Assembly (NCBI GenBank): GCA_008692225.1
Contig: VICG01000001.1
Coordinates: 2,519,501 to 2,583,500 of the forward strand
Length of the DNA stretch: 64,000 nt
DNA from: Monilinia fructicola
Lineage: Eukaryota; Ascomycota; Leotiomycetes; Helotiales; Sclerotiniaceae
Direction: 5' to 3'
Of the stretch, positions 48,270 through 60,632 are shown one piece after another (position 1 is the first letter of the stretch; every line of letters begins with the position of its first letter). The translations under genes and the position numbers were made by a program. The notes beneath the pieces were generated by a model that worked only from the letters and a program-made list of their open reading frames with translations, was not told where the DNA came from and searched no databases.

Positions 48270-50609
48270 ATGGCGCCAAGTTTCGATCATCTCCCAGATC
48301 CGGAGGAGGATGAGTACGATGAGGAAGAGCTCGATTTTTCAGATCTAAGAGAACGTTTCGAAGTCCAACTCGAACAAGGACTCGACACCTTTGTTGTTAT
48401 CGATGGTCTCCCAGAAGTCAATGAAGATACCAAGCCAAAGCTGATCAAGTTCTTGTTGAGAAAATTGGACTCTGTTGGTCAAACAAGAAAGGACTCGATA
48501 CACATGCCCATCGGACCAGATGGCAAGTCGCACAAGTAAGCTTGAGATATTCTTTGCTCCGCCCCGACATATATATTTGATAAGGATAGATTTGCTTTCG
48601 TCGAATACTCCTCCCCTGCTGAAGCTATTGCTGCATGCAAAGCTCTTGACGGCGTACCTCTCGACAAGAAACACACCCTCCGAGTCAACAAATTGACAGA
48701 TATTGACCGCTATGGCCGCGAAGGACGGATCGATGAGAACTACACCCTCCTAAAATTGAAGAGTTCACCGAGAAGGAGCACTTGAGATCATGGCTTGCGG
48801 ATCCAGCTGGACGTGGACGAGATCAATTCGTCATGTATAAGGATGATCGGGTTCAAGTTCTTTGGAACAACGAGAAGGATGCACCAGAAAGTATCGTCGA
48901 TCGCCAACACTGGACTGAATCATTCGTACAATGGTCACCCCAAGGTACTTTTTTGACTTCGATGCATCAGCAAGGTGTACAACTCTGGGGTGGACCATCT
49001 TGGACTAGGCAAAAACGTTTCGCACACCCCTTTGTCAATCTCGTCGACTTTTCGCCAGGAGAGAAATACCTTACAACATGGTCAAATCGACCAATCACCA
49101 TTGGAGAGGAAGGACACCCGGCCTTGTCTGTTGATGATGATGGAAAGAACTATGTTATTTGGGATATTGAGACTGGCTTGCCATTGCGTTCGTTCGCTAA
49201 TCTCGATTTACCAAGTAATAGCGTTGATGCAGAGGGTAATCCTGTCAAGAGAAAGATCCAGTGGCCCGCTTTCAAGTGGTCATCAGATGACAAATATGTT
49301 GCACGTTTGACTCAAGGCTCATCGATCTCTGTCTACGAATTACCTAAAATGAACCTTTTGGACAAAACCTCAATCAAAATCGATGGTGTGATGGACTTCG
49401 ACTGGGCGCCAGCAACTCCACATCGTGAAGGTGTCAAGAACTATGAGCAGCTTTTCTGCTACTGGACTCCTGAAATTGGCAGCAACCCAGCCAAGGTTGG
49501 TCTGATGAGCATTCCATCTAAAGAAGTTGTCCGAACATTGAACCTCTTCAGTGTGACTGATGCAAAGCTTCACTGGCAATCAGACGCATCATACTTGTGT
49601 GTGAAGGTTGATAGACATTCAAAGTCTAAGAAGTCTCTAGCAACTAGTCTGGAGATCTTCCGTGTAAAAGAAAAGGGGGTACCCGTCGAAGTTGTTGATT
49701 CAATCAAAGATACTGTCATCAACTTTGCTTGGGAGCCCAAGGGTGACCGCTTCGTTATCATCACAACTGCAGAAGTCGTTGCCGCCACAGCTGTTCCACC
49801 TAAGACATCCGTATCATTCTACTACTGCCAGAAAAGGTCAAGGGCAATGGTGTCGGTAACTTCAAGCACATCCGCACATATGACAAAAAGAACAGCAATG
49901 CCATCTACTGGTCACCCAAGGGTAGATTTGTCATTGTAGCTACCGTTCACTCGCAACAAAGTTTCGACATGGAGTTTTATGATATGGACTTCGAGGGCGA
50001 AAAACCCGAAAGCGATAAGGATCTGACAGCCAATTTACAACTCATGAATACTGCAGATCATTATGGTGTAACAGATATCGACTGGGATCCCACAGGACGA
50101 TTTGTTGCTACCAGTGCTAGTATTTGGAAGCACACCGTAAGTATAGCTAATATTCCTTATCCTCAACATGCTAATTATCAAATAGATGGAGAATGGCTAC
50201 CACTTGTACGACTTTAAGGGTGAGCAGCTTCGCGAAGAACCAGTCGAGAAGTTCAAGCAATGGTTATGGCGTCCTCGACCACCCACTCTACTCTCCAAAG
50301 AGGAACAAAAGCAGATCCGCAAGAATCTCCGTGAATACAGCAAAGTATTTGATCAAGAGGATGCCGATCGTGGCGCGTCCGCTGATCTTGCCGTTGTCGA
50401 GCACAGACGTAGACTCTTGGACGAGTGGCTTGCGTGGAGAGCTAATATTGAAGAGGATATCAAGGCTGAACGAGAAGATGCAGGCCTTCCTCTTGATCCT
50501 CTGGAGCATCTCAAATCTAAGATGGCAAGTGGTGATGAAGGACAGGCCATTGAGATTGAGGAGATTGTTTGAGGAGATTGTTGAGGAGACCGAGGAGATT
50601 ATTCCATGA
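48270..50609 (+). CDS. PRT1: Translation initiation factor eIF3 subunit b (Prt1)
   Basis: Core scaffold of eIF3, needed for 43S complex formation and scanning. Exons 48270-48535, 48590-50136 and 50186 to 50609. In order: acidic start ([20 protein letters not shown]); N-terminal RRM ([40 protein letters not shown]); WD40-like propeller ([140 protein letters not shown]); helical tail. About 745 residues. Frame breaks: one C short at 48745-48747 (ENYT/KIEEF), one C short at 49828-49829 (FYY/EKVKGNG), and probably one extra T at 50568-50570. Without that T the protein extends as [12 protein letters not shown] to TGA 50607-50609 instead of stopping at 50570-50572. Confidence 0.96.
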
Positions 50610-52006
50610 GAAATCAAATTCTCTCGATAATCTTAAATATTTCATTTTTCTATCCTTTACGATCCTGTAGGGGCTGGAGTTGCTAAAAGCTATGGAATTG
50701 ATTTCGAGGCTGATGGACTTTTTCGTCTATTCCTGAGATAATTGCATATGCATAGATCAATTGTAAAAAGCTTAAGAACGATCTGGTTTAAGATATATTC
50801 ATGTGCCACCCAAAATGCTTGTATTGCCCACACATCACAACAGTGCTCCTCTATTATGGGCCAATCCCCTCATCGCCCTACACAAGCGTACACAAATTCA
50901 ACAAACCATTTCCTCGTATCTGGCGCCGAAAGTCCCCCAGAGTCGCGAAAGTGAAAGTTCCCAGTGAGCCAACCCACCCACCCATCTCCCTTTCCAAAAC
51001 ACACCCCAACCCCCCCTCCCCTTCCCCCAATACCATATCCTATCAAGACAGCCTCCTACGTCCGGGCATTCTTTGCGATCGGAAGACGGTCCGCTCCGCT
51101 CCACTCCAGCATTCAAATCTCTTCCTACCTCCCAACGCAGGTCTCATCACGAGATAAAAGAGAAGCCTCGGTAGAAAATTGTGTAGATGGGATGGATGGG
51201 CTGTTTGTTGATAGGTTTGTTTGTTGGTTTGTTGGTTTACTTACTTACTTATATCCTTACTTGCCGTTTGTGATATCGATGTTTTGGCTCTTTGATCTTG
51301 TGGGTTGGGATGGAGTGAAGTGAGATGAGATAAGATGAAATGAAGTGAAGGTATAGATGGATGGATGGATGGATGGATGGATAGATGGATGGATGGATGG
51401 ATGGATGGATGGATGGATGGATGGATGGATGGATGGATGGATGGATGGATGGATGGATGGATGGATGGATGGATGGATGGATGGATGGGGGTGTTGAGGA
51501 GATGGGTGTACATTGGGGTTTGCGAGGATTGGGTGCTATATTTGGGACAAGAGGAAAGGAGGAAAGAAGGAAAGAAGGAAAGAAAGGGGGGGTTGTTTCG
51601 ATCGTGACTAAAGTTTATATTGTAGTTTGGAAAGCAGTGGATGGCGCTCACCGTGGACCAAGTTTTTGGTAGCTAGAGACTGATGGTAAAGAAAGTCTGG
51701 ACGGAAAGCTCACCGGGGACTTGGTTTCAGGAGGACAAATAGGCTCTTAGATGCTCACCGGGAATGTACTTAAATTGACTTGGTCTGAAAAATGCTTGAA
51801 ATGAATTGATCGGATTATGAATACTATCTCCACTATGGATCGTGTATATAGTTATGGAGAACAACTTATTTATTGTATCCAGACAGGCAGGCTATCACGT
51901 CATACATCAAACTATCTTGTCTTTTACATTGCTACCATACTAGATAGCTATGCACTGTAATGAGAAACATTCCTGTCATCAATTATATCTCGCGATCCAT
52001 ATACAG
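50610..52006. repeat. Intergenic with long (TGGA)n microsatellite
   Basis: At 51355-51487 an almost perfect ATGG/TGGA tetranucleotide runs for about 33 copies with a single ATAG interruption near 51380. It is open in all frames and generates [12 protein letters not shown] shadows. GGAAAGAA units follow at 51553-51585. The TTAC units at 51238-51250 are short. No gene seen. Confidence 0.75.
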
Positions 52007-54200
52007 TTACCAGCCAGCCTTTAGCCACTTCTTAACAGTTTTAATCTCCCAGAGATGTGCTTGTTGAATGAACAATGGTTCAGCTGCAACATCCAAAATA
52101 CCGTAGGAATCCCAATGATGACCTGCGCCTGAGATGAGGTACTCTGGATGGAGATCCGAAGAAATGCGGGGACTAGGAGCATCGTGAGAGTGGTAACAGA
52201 GGTCGAGCCATACGTCGTTATCTGAAATCTGGGTCAGCAATTGACGAGACTTGGATGGGGAAATCAAGGGAGCTTGGAAATGAGGCAGGCTTGGTAATCA
52301 CTTACCTCCATCAATGAATGCTAGGCGGTCGGCAGAAAAGTTGTACCCCCCATATTGACCCACAAGAGTGAGATTGACGACTGGCGGGATAGAATTGTAT
52401 TCTCCCGGTGGGAATGCCCAATTGCACCATTGTTGGCTGATTGGAATTTAGTAAGCGTTATATTCAAGCAGGAAGTGCATCACTTACGTGTAATCTGCTT
52501 GAAGAACCCTAGAGATCAATGATGGACCAGTCTTAGGAGCTACCTGGTAGGCACCAAGCTCCAGACATGCTTTAGAACGCTGTTAGTATATGAAAAATAT
52601 ATGATTTTACCAAAGGGATGCATACAAGTGTAGAGATATGAACGACCTCCTCCATTTGTTACATCCGCATAGTATGTCTCATTCTGAGTGCCGAAGCACG
52701 ACGTGCTATCGATAGGCGCCCCATCACACAATGGGATCAAGACGTTCTTGATATAAGTGGCATAGTTTCCAAGATTTGTCCATGGCTCTCCTCCTGTGTA
52801 GTTTGAGAGGGCGTAATCGATATCGGTGATCGTCTTAGGAGCATCGATATTCGTAACATTCGAGCAAAAATTCCAGAAATCATTTGAAGTATACAACGGA
52901 CTCCAGTTAAGCTCTTGCCATGTATTTGTTGGATAGTTCATTGGCCCTCCAACTGCTCTGTGTTAGTCGCAATGTATTCTAGTAATGTATGAGATAGAAT
53001 CTTACTAGGGAATGCAATCGTCATTGCAAAGTCTCTGTTGTCGGTCAAATCCTCCAGTCCGAAAAAGGATTTGAATTTCCTGATGGCATGTGTGTTGTTG
53101 GCGGCCACAAGGGCGTCAAATTTGTCAACTATGCCATTGATACTTGCAACACAGTCCTGGGGTGCCAATTTCTGTATTGGATTGTACCTGATCATGGAAT
53201 TAGTACGCGAAAGCTATCGATGAAAAGATAAGTCCGTATAGGCTGACCATTCTGGATACCCCACGACTGTTTTCACAGGAGCGCTGGAAGCGATACCGCC
53301 AAAAAGGATGTCCGGATAAATTCTATGAGGTGGGTGTTAGTTCGGTTGCACTACAGATGTTTGCAAAGTTTGCCATTAAAGGTGCCAACGATCCGTCTGA
53401 TGTGAGATCTCAAGGTCCCTTCCACGGCGACAATAAAACAATCAGAACACTTACTTCACTGATAATGCAGTTTGACCACCCGCCAAAGAGCCTCCGTAAA
53501 GTATCCATTTGGTGTCTGGTGCATTGATACTAGCATTGACACCGGGTAAGGATACATGTTGAGCGAAGTATGCATTATCCGCAACGGCTGGAACAAAGAT
53601 TGTTAACACTTATTGTTCTGGTCGAGGATGGTCTACCTGATACGAACTCTGTTGATTGGTCAAGTACGCCAACTGATCTGTTGTACTAGTGTTGAATGGC
53701 CAACTTTCACCGTAGTATCGGTTCTCAAGGATGATTCCAAGACCATTTGTAGCTTCCATCAATATCTGAATAACTAAGATATTATCAGCAGCATAACGCA
53801 ACTGCCGTGGACTCATAACATACTTCCGGTCTGAAGGTTGCTAAATCTATTCTCGGCATTGGTTTCTCCCCCAATGTAAAGATAGACAGGTCCTCCGGGT
53901 TTATAGTACGTCGTATCGAAAAAGTATCTTTGTTTGAATGTAGCATTCGTGTGTGGAGCATATGCTGGATCATCCGGGAAGTGATCAATCTACAAATCAA
54001 TATTAGAATTTGTAGACGGAGGGGAATTGGGAACCTCAACGCACTGGTTGATCTATGGTGTAGGGCTTATAAGCCAAAGCCTCCCTCCGAGGAATTGATG
54101 TCGTCGACTCTCTCAAAGTACCGACTTTTGTCAAGATAGAAGCAGATGTTGACTCGATCAACCCAGTGACTACACTGGCCAGAAGCAGAATGCACCTCAT
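52007..54200 (-). CDS. Secreted S28-family serine carboxypeptidase
   Basis: Extracellular prolyl-type serine peptidase (MEROPS S28, related to lysosomal Pro-X carboxypeptidase and Aspergillus acid prolyl peptidases). The start MRCILLLASVVTGLIESTSA is a signal peptide. Ten exons with GT-AG borders join cleanly with no frameshift: DQPIDHFPDDPAYAPHTNAT, RYFFDTTYYKPGGPVYLYIG, ILENRYYGESWPFNTSTTDQ, the nucleophile motif YGGSLAGGQTALSVK (Ser in GGSLAGG), ILFGGIASSAPVKTVVGYPE, LVGQYGGYNFSADRLAFIDG, then NDVWLDLCYHSHDAPSPRIS, whose NDVW Asp is the likely catalytic acid, and ISGAGHHWDSYGILDVAAEP with the catalytic His. N-glycosylation sequons (for example NATF, NLTL, NFSA) fit secretion. About 550 residues, ending KKWLKAGW. 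Likely role: scavenging proline-rich peptides at acid pH. Confidence 0.93.
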
Positions 54201-55255
54201 CTTCGAAGACGTGCAGTGAAAACGAGAGGGAAAATTTTGAGGATGGAATTGCTGTTCGATCACGCAAAAGATATTATATCACATAGTCCGTAAACCATAT
54301 AGTACCTTGCATCCCAACCATACTCAAACAGGAAGCTGCGATGGCGTGCCGTCGAACAAAGTTATGCTTTCTCCACGCATTTCTTCATGATTGCGGACTC
54401 ATACAGGAGGATCGCAGGAGGAAAGAGAGCCAAGCCAGTAAGAAAAAGCTTCTACGTCGGAGAATAAGCCGGATACGATATATCAATAGCCTTTGATTAG
54501 AGCATGTATGTATATGTATGTCTGTGTACTGATATGTCGGGTATATGCAGTCATTGAACTCCGTGTCGAAGTGAAATGCGGCTTTTCGCCGGCATAGAAC
54601 TAGACGATAAGCACTCGGCCTGTGGCCTTGGTTCCAGCACAATTGGGATTCGGAATTCGGAATTCGGGTCTGATTTGCTGCAAATACAAATGACTTTTCA
54701 TTTCTTGCAGGTGAGAAGCCTCGATTACTTTCCTTGTAGCAATAAGAGGAATGATATGAGCTCCGTTGATGCTCATGGAGAGAGAGAGAGGGAGAGAGAG
54801 AGAGAGAGAGTGTGTGTGTGTGTTTGGTAATTGTGCTACGTCTAGAACTATATGATTCGAAGAAAGGCATCGACTAAATACCGCGGACCAACACCATCAT
54901 CCATCGTCAGAGCATATTTCCGTGTCACGTGAGATTTCTCCCTCATCGATATCGTTGTCGTTTTATCTACTCGAGTATGGAGTATGGAATATACATCTTC
55001 AACCCAGATATGGATCATATATTGTCGGTTCTCGTAATATCTAAGGAAGCAAAAAGAACTTTGTAATTAAAGAGTTCGCCAAGTTGATATTTAAGCTGTG
55101 GTCGCCATACAATCAAATAGAGTTGGTCATCGTTTGCAGCATTCATCTCTTATCACAGACGCTTGAGTCATCCATGGATAGCTGAGGCTCTACTTTCCGA
55201 ATCAGGGTTGGTTTTCCTGAGATGAAGAGTCTGAGATATACCTAGGTGTCTATCT

Positions 55256-55286
<31 letters not shown>

Positions 55287-55400
55287 CACTTATTACTTTT
55301 GTGATCAAAGGTTTGAATTTACTCACCTCTCTTTTGATTTCCTCATTCCAAGTTGTCTTAACATCTTGTTACATTACCCTTCAGGATATCAACCACCACT
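54201..55400. other. Intergenic between divergent S28 peptidase and DUF3445 genes
   Basis: Contains an (AG)n tract at 54779-54809 running into (TG)n to 54822, an (AC)n(AT)n tract at 55256-55284, and a CCTAGGT motif at 55242-55250. No gene supported. Confidence 0.45.
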
Positions 55401-56946
55401 ATGATCTTCTGGTTACAAGTTTCGGGTGCAGTAGTCTTTGGAGTCTATGCAATATGGAAGATACACTCAAAGTTTTGGGTATCTCGACAAAATGAAGCGG
55501 TATAGTGCCTCCAAATATAATTTTCACTTGTCGCTCTCCCTCTCCTAGTCTGCTCTAATTTGCATCTTCCCTCTCCCATTTCTCTTCTGGAGAGCTGTTT
55601 TGCCAGGGTTTAGATTATCTCCCAATAATTATAATCAAAAGTCTTCAAATCACTCCCCTCAATCATATGGCTCCGTGAGAATATATCACAATCTACACGT
55701 TTAGCGAACAGTTTTCAAGTGGATTTGCTTCTCCTACATATCATGCACGCTATTATGTACTCACCTCGAACTCGTCATCTAATCGATTCCCTCAGCTCCG
55801 TTTCAACAATGAGAAAATCCCAGATAATATCGTTCCTTTACCAAATTTCGACTGGCATACCACCGAGCCACTGAAAATCCGACCTTTCAAACCGGTATAC
55901 CACATGACAATGGGTATGGATTTTCCCCTTGACGCTTCCACGTCCCATCAGTTTCAGCATGTCTGCTTATAAAACAAAGGTCTTCAATCATGCTCTCCAT
56001 CTGAACTTATTGAGATGGACCGAACTTACGTCGACCGCCTCGCCATCCGTACCAACATAATAAGAGACCATAAACCCACCGTCCTCCAAGCCCTTCCCTC
56101 ATCTCATGCCGCAATACGAGAGCTCTATACCTATCTCACCACCGTGTACCTCCCTACTCGCTTCCCCTCCATTTACTCTCTTACCCCAACTTACCTTTTG
56201 AATAAGGCAACAAATCATCACATGCTTCTCAAACCCCTCCTCTCCTCTCCAAGCTCTCCATAATCTAGGTACAAATATCGACACAGATTTCCTTCTCTTA
56301 GTCCCTTCTCCCGACGGCGATGGCTACATGTTGGGAGGCTTTATTGCATGTTTCCCCAGTGGGTTTGATACACAAGCATTGCTCGGTAAGAAACTAAGGG
56401 ACATCCACAAGCCCGTGCCAAAGTACAAGGAGAAGTTAGAGACGAGTATGTATAGAAGTTTTTGATCGATTGGAAGTAGGAAAGGTGGTTAAGAGATTCA
56501 ACGTAAGACTCTCAAGCGGAAACCGAGAAATATCGCGTTAACAAATGCTGAACAATGCTTGTAGTGGTCGATCACTACCCATGCGCGCTTATTTGCAGCG
56601 AGCGGCAATCATCTATATGGAGGCGAAGAAGCAGAAGCCGAGGAGTTTGATATCAATGATGTTAGTTTCGACATTGCTTCTCATATTTATATTCCACAAC
56701 TCTAACATAGTTAGACGTATCTCCGCTGCGAACGTCAACTAGTTCATCGTCTTTCCAGAAACCAAAGCCCTGGTGTTCTCCGTCCGAACATATCTAACGC
56801 CACTCACTCAAGTAAAGGAAGAAGGTTTGGGAGAAGAACTGGCCGAGGCAATTGATGGTCTGAAGAAGGGAAGTGTGCCGGAGATCCACTACTATAAGAG
56901 GGGTGTTGTGTGGGGTGAGACAGTCAAAGACTATCTGAGAAGTTGA
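55401..56946 (+). CDS. DUF3445 protein, haem-dependent N-demethylase-like
   Basis: Fits the fungal DUF3445 family, whose bacterial members form haem-dependent oxidative N-demethylase. The activity here is inferred only. Exon 1 (55401-55478) encodes MIFWLQVSGAVVFGVYAIW, a single N-terminal membrane anchor. Exon 2 probably starts at 55796 (LRFNNEKIPDNIVPLPNFDW, PLKIRPFKPVYHMTMG), exon 3 at 55980 (LQSCSPSELIEMDRTYVDRL then AIRTNIIRDHK). Later segments are LHNLGTNIDTDFLLLVPSPD, GGFIACFPSGFDTQALLGKK, WSITTHARLFAASGNHLYGG, YLRCERQLVHRLP, ALVFSVRTYLTPLTQVKEEG and the C-terminus RGVVWGETVKDYLRS. Frame breaks: in the CTCCT repeat near 56233-56252, near 56453-56462, and one extra T near 56750-56753. 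A further small exon inside the 317-nt first intron is possible. Confidence 0.78.
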
Positions 56947-57356
56947 TAAAGAGTAGCCGCCATAGAATGAATTGGATCCATCCTGTTCCTCTCTCGTTTC
57001 TTGAAAATCCAGACAAGTCTCAATTATGATTGTTGATGGTGCCTCAATCTCCAGTCTAACTAGGCCAAATCGCACCATATCACTGGTCCCTACCACCCTT
57101 CTCTGCCACTAGGACAGTGTGCTTAGCATCATGTGATTCACCCCTTATAACTATGCCCTTCTTCCCTCATGAAAGAGTTTACTGGACACTTATCCCATCT
57201 GGGCCCGGAACCAGCTACCTGTTCATCAGCAACTGCATGATCTTATCGAATGTCTTTTCGCGCAGGCATGTAGAAGTAGAGGGTCTACACCTAGCAACGG
57301 TCCAAGACTTCCATGTCAATTCAGCCAAACACCATTTCTAGACCCAGTAAATCCGT

Positions 57357-57866
57357 TAGGGCCCATACGTGGGAGACCAAAATCCACACACAACACGCAC
57401 TGCGTTGGCAGCGTCTTTCTCATCGCAAGCATCTTCGATCCTGTGGAGCTCTGCCGTCTTCTCCTGGATGTCCATATCAAGATCTTCGTTCTGCTCTTTC
57501 CACGAGAACTTACGGTGGCCGCACAGCAAAAATTCCATGTAGTGCCCCATAAGCTCGGGGATGACACGTGCCCTGCTCAGCACTGGTCTTTACTCGTCTT
57601 CTGGTTTCTCCTTCTCGTCTCTTGCTGTAGTGAGTGCGTCCGTCAGGACTCAGAATGCGCGCTCGAATAGCCAATCAGGGTTTGTGCTTGTGATGCGGCA
57701 GACTTCGTATTACATACATACAAGCATCACAAAGATTTTGGCTCTGGAACCTCACCATGACATGATGAGTTATGGTTGGCGAAGAGATGAGGTTTGATGC
57801 AACAGACGTCTTGCCGAAGGTGAGCATTGTGAAACGTGGTATTGGATGGACAAGAATACTCATGGC
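57357..57866 (-). pseudogene. Decayed gene with in-frame stops, family unknown
   Basis: On the minus strand a coding-like frame reads WLFERAF, TGA, VLTDALTTARDEKEKPEDE, TAA, RPVLSRARVIPELMGHYMEF, LLCGHRKFSWKEQNEDLDMD, IQEKTAELHRIEDACDEKDA, VVCGFWSPTYGP. The two stops are in the same frame as the rest, and each is one C-to-T change away from a sense codon (CGA, CAA), the usual product of RIP. An upstream segment starting MSILVHPIPRFTMLTFGKTS up to a GTGAGG donor may be the first exon. I cannot name the family. Confidence 0.45.
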
Positions 57867-59974
57867 ACTTTATAGATAGCAGGACAGCAAGAGCATTCAA
57901 TTATGAATACAAGACAAACTTAGAATGAATTTACTTTATTAATTGTGGATATTTTGCTATCTGAATCAAAGACATCTTTGTGTGTCTCTAGGGCTTTCAT
58001 TAGTCTTAGCTTAGATCACAAGCTCCGATTAGAAGGTCGATTTTCAAAACTGTGAGAGGGCTATCAAAGAGATATAGCCTCATACTATCTACACCAAGAC
58101 GATCAACATGGCCCTCTAGAGAGCAATGTCGCAGGTAAAGCAGGAGAATAATTTGTATCCTCAAGCTCCATTACCCATGATGCTTGCTCATCACAAAAGG
58201 TTGAAAGAGAATCCAGAAGAATGTAGCCTCAGCTGATTCCCAACCTTTCAGAAAAGTCTAAACGACATCTCAAAGTCAGGCGCCCAGCAACGGGTTATAA
58301 GTATTCTTCGCACAGCGCGAAAACATCTCGTTTTATTGAAGAAATCGAGTGCCGTTAAGTAATGTTTTGAAAGCTGGCGTGGTAGGGGAACAAGGAAACA
58401 AGAAGGATAAACAGAGAAAACGCGTAATGTCCGAATGAACATATTTACTCACGTATAGCTACCTATTCGTATCCGTTTTTACTCATGCATATCCCTATAC
58501 CCCAACACCTTTTGTATATATTTGTATCGCATGCGCGGTATGAAGTGTGGGCAGGATTGGATCTGATGGGTAGAAGCTTCCATGCCAATTCCAAGTGAGA
58601 TAGCTCATTGTGTGCAATCGAGTACACTGTATGGGGATGATCTGAACTTGAAGTTGAGAATTTGTTGGTGTTGAAAAGAATGTTGGCAAAAAAAGTTTTT
58701 GCGTTGTGCCACAGAAATTTGTACAAAAAGAAAATTCTGCACCTAGCTCTATTTTCACTAGCGCCTACATTAACCGAAGAGCTATGACCATGTGAAGACA
58801 TCGCAATGAAATGTTCTTGAAATACGTGGACCCGTGGACTCCCCAGGAACATTTGATTGTCATTCTAAATCCTTTCAACAGGACCTCCTGAAGTTATCCA
58901 GAATACCGAGAATCTTTCTCTTCTGTCGGGCTTGTAGCTGGATATCACACTTCGAGCTTTCATGAATGTACTCTATGGTCTCATTCTTCCATCCTTGCGC
59001 AGTAATCTTGGATACTCTGAGACTGTACCAAACATTATGCAGCTCTGCCGCTGTCAGATCCCTTCTTCCTGGCCTTGCAGGTTGATTACTTGCCATGATC
59101 TTTTCCAATCTAAAGAAAGACAGAAGGCAGAAGGCAATATCCTGCGGAGGAACAGGACTTCTTCTGGAAGCCACATACACACATAAGGCTTCTCAATCGA
59201 CAGGAAGAATGGCGCCATATTTCCCCGTGAGTTCTCGTGCATTTTCATTACGTTTTGATATCCTTACCCAGGCCCAAAGCCTCTATTTATTGCTCAGCTT
59301 TCCTGCTCTTTTGAGTATCACCAACTTCTTCGGTTGGCTCTGAATGGAAATCAAGAAAGTCACACCGCTGTTGTCGCATTGAGCACATGTAGGTATCCTA
59401 TTCTTTTATTCTCTTTTGAGTAGTGCAGCCTCAATTATTGGACGGGTGTTTATAAAAACCCAAAAGGTCAAGAAAGGGCTCTTGGAAGGGATTGCCCAGT
59501 CTGTCGGATGTCTCTCCCAGTCTGGACACAGCAGTATTACATACAATGCCACATGCTACGAAAGATCAAGGAGAATTTGATCTTAATGTACGAAGAAAGT
59601 TGCTTTTATTTTCCTTTCTTCTTTTGTGATGCTGCAGAAACCTCCTCGATGTGTTTCGCTCCAGGAAAAGTGCATCAAAACGTATAAATATATCCTTCCC
59701 CGCAATAGGTATCAAACGATTCAAAGCAAGCTGTCATTTAAAAACTTACCATTCTGATATCACTCTCCTGTTGCACGCCATCACGCAATCAAAGGTGTGA
59801 TTTGCTGATTCGCTACTGGACTTAGCTCCCCAATTTGATGATTGAACAAAGAATACTTGCGACAGCATTTCAAGTGAACAAAATCTCAAAGTACTCTTTC
59901 TCGATCCCCAAGTTGAGACTAAACAATCAAAAATAGATTCTATCCACACAACAAAGTATAGCAAAGCACTTGAA
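57867..59974. other. Intergenic
   Basis: No confident gene. The only candidate is the short frame described at 58875-59096. No long repeats. Confidence 0.35.
58875..59096 (-). CDS. Candidate 73-residue hypothetical protein
   Basis: A short frame from ATG at 59096: MASNQPARPGRRDLTAAELH, NVWYSLRVSKITAQGWKNET, ending GILDNFRRSC. Composition is protein-like, with a basic start and alternating charged helix. No family is recognised and no splice partner is obvious, so chance cannot be excluded. Confidence 0.28.
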   Translation of the reverse strand: MASNQPARPGRRDLTAAELHNVWYSLRVSKITAQGWKNETIEYIHESSKCDIQLQARQKRKILGILDNFRRSC

Positions 59975-60632
59975 ATGGCAGCTTTACCTCAATTTCTTGC
60001 TCAGGAGGAGGTTCGTCGCACTTCGTGTTCCTCAATCCGACCAGCCAACCTCTCTCACGGTCGGGGCGGCGCTGGTGAGTTGTTCGACATTTTCTCTACC
60101 GTTTTACTTGATTGACTTACTCGTTTAGGTAACATTGGAACTTCCCCCCACGATGCGGAGCCTTTCTCTCTCGACACTCCTACGCTCAAAAGTGACGTTT
60201 ACACCACTGGTCGCGGGGGAAGTGGAAACATGACAAAGAACACCGACCCCGAGTCTGCGAGGCGGGTAAGTCTTAGATGCAAACTTTCGAGAGTTAACTG
60301 TTGCTGACGACAGGCAGGCGCAGGATGTCGTTGGGTAGGTCGAATTACAAGACTCAAGTCATATTCAATCACGGCCAAATTTTAACCAGAAATGCTCTAG
60401 TAATCCAAGAAGAGGATCCCCATCATCAAGCCATGTTGGACGAGGTGGGGCCGCGAATATCTTCAAACCAACCGAGGCCGAGATTGCTGCAGCGCGCAAA
60501 GACGTTACATGGGATAGTGCAATTGAAGATGAGCTCGAGTACAGCAAGCCCGGCTTCATCAAACTCGAAACCGAAAAAGGCTTAGCGGACAAAGGAAAGG
60601 CATGGCTCAAGGAAAGAATAGGCAAGGCTTAG
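59975..60632 (+). CDS. DUF3602 protein (GRGGAGN-repeat, Par32-like)
   Basis: Fungal DUF3602 family, defined by repeated GRGGxGN motifs. Yeast Par32, with similar motifs, is a TORC1-regulated, phosphorylated protein that inhibits ammonium transporters, so a nutrient-signalling role is an inference. Exons 59975-60074, 60129-60265, a 17-nt microexon 60318-60334, and 60401-60632. They encode MAALPQFLAQEEVRRTSCSS, SHGRGGAGNIG, TTGRGGSGNMTKN, then SSSHVGRGGAANIFKPTEAE, TWDSAIEDELEYSKPGFIKL and the basic end DKGKAWLKERIGKA. Three GRGG motifs are spread over the first three quarters. About 160 residues, and no frame breaks. Confidence 0.85.

Noticed and set aside
51365..51672. Long frames encoding MDGWMDGW repeats
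   Set aside because: Direct translation of the TGGA microsatellite; open in all three frames.
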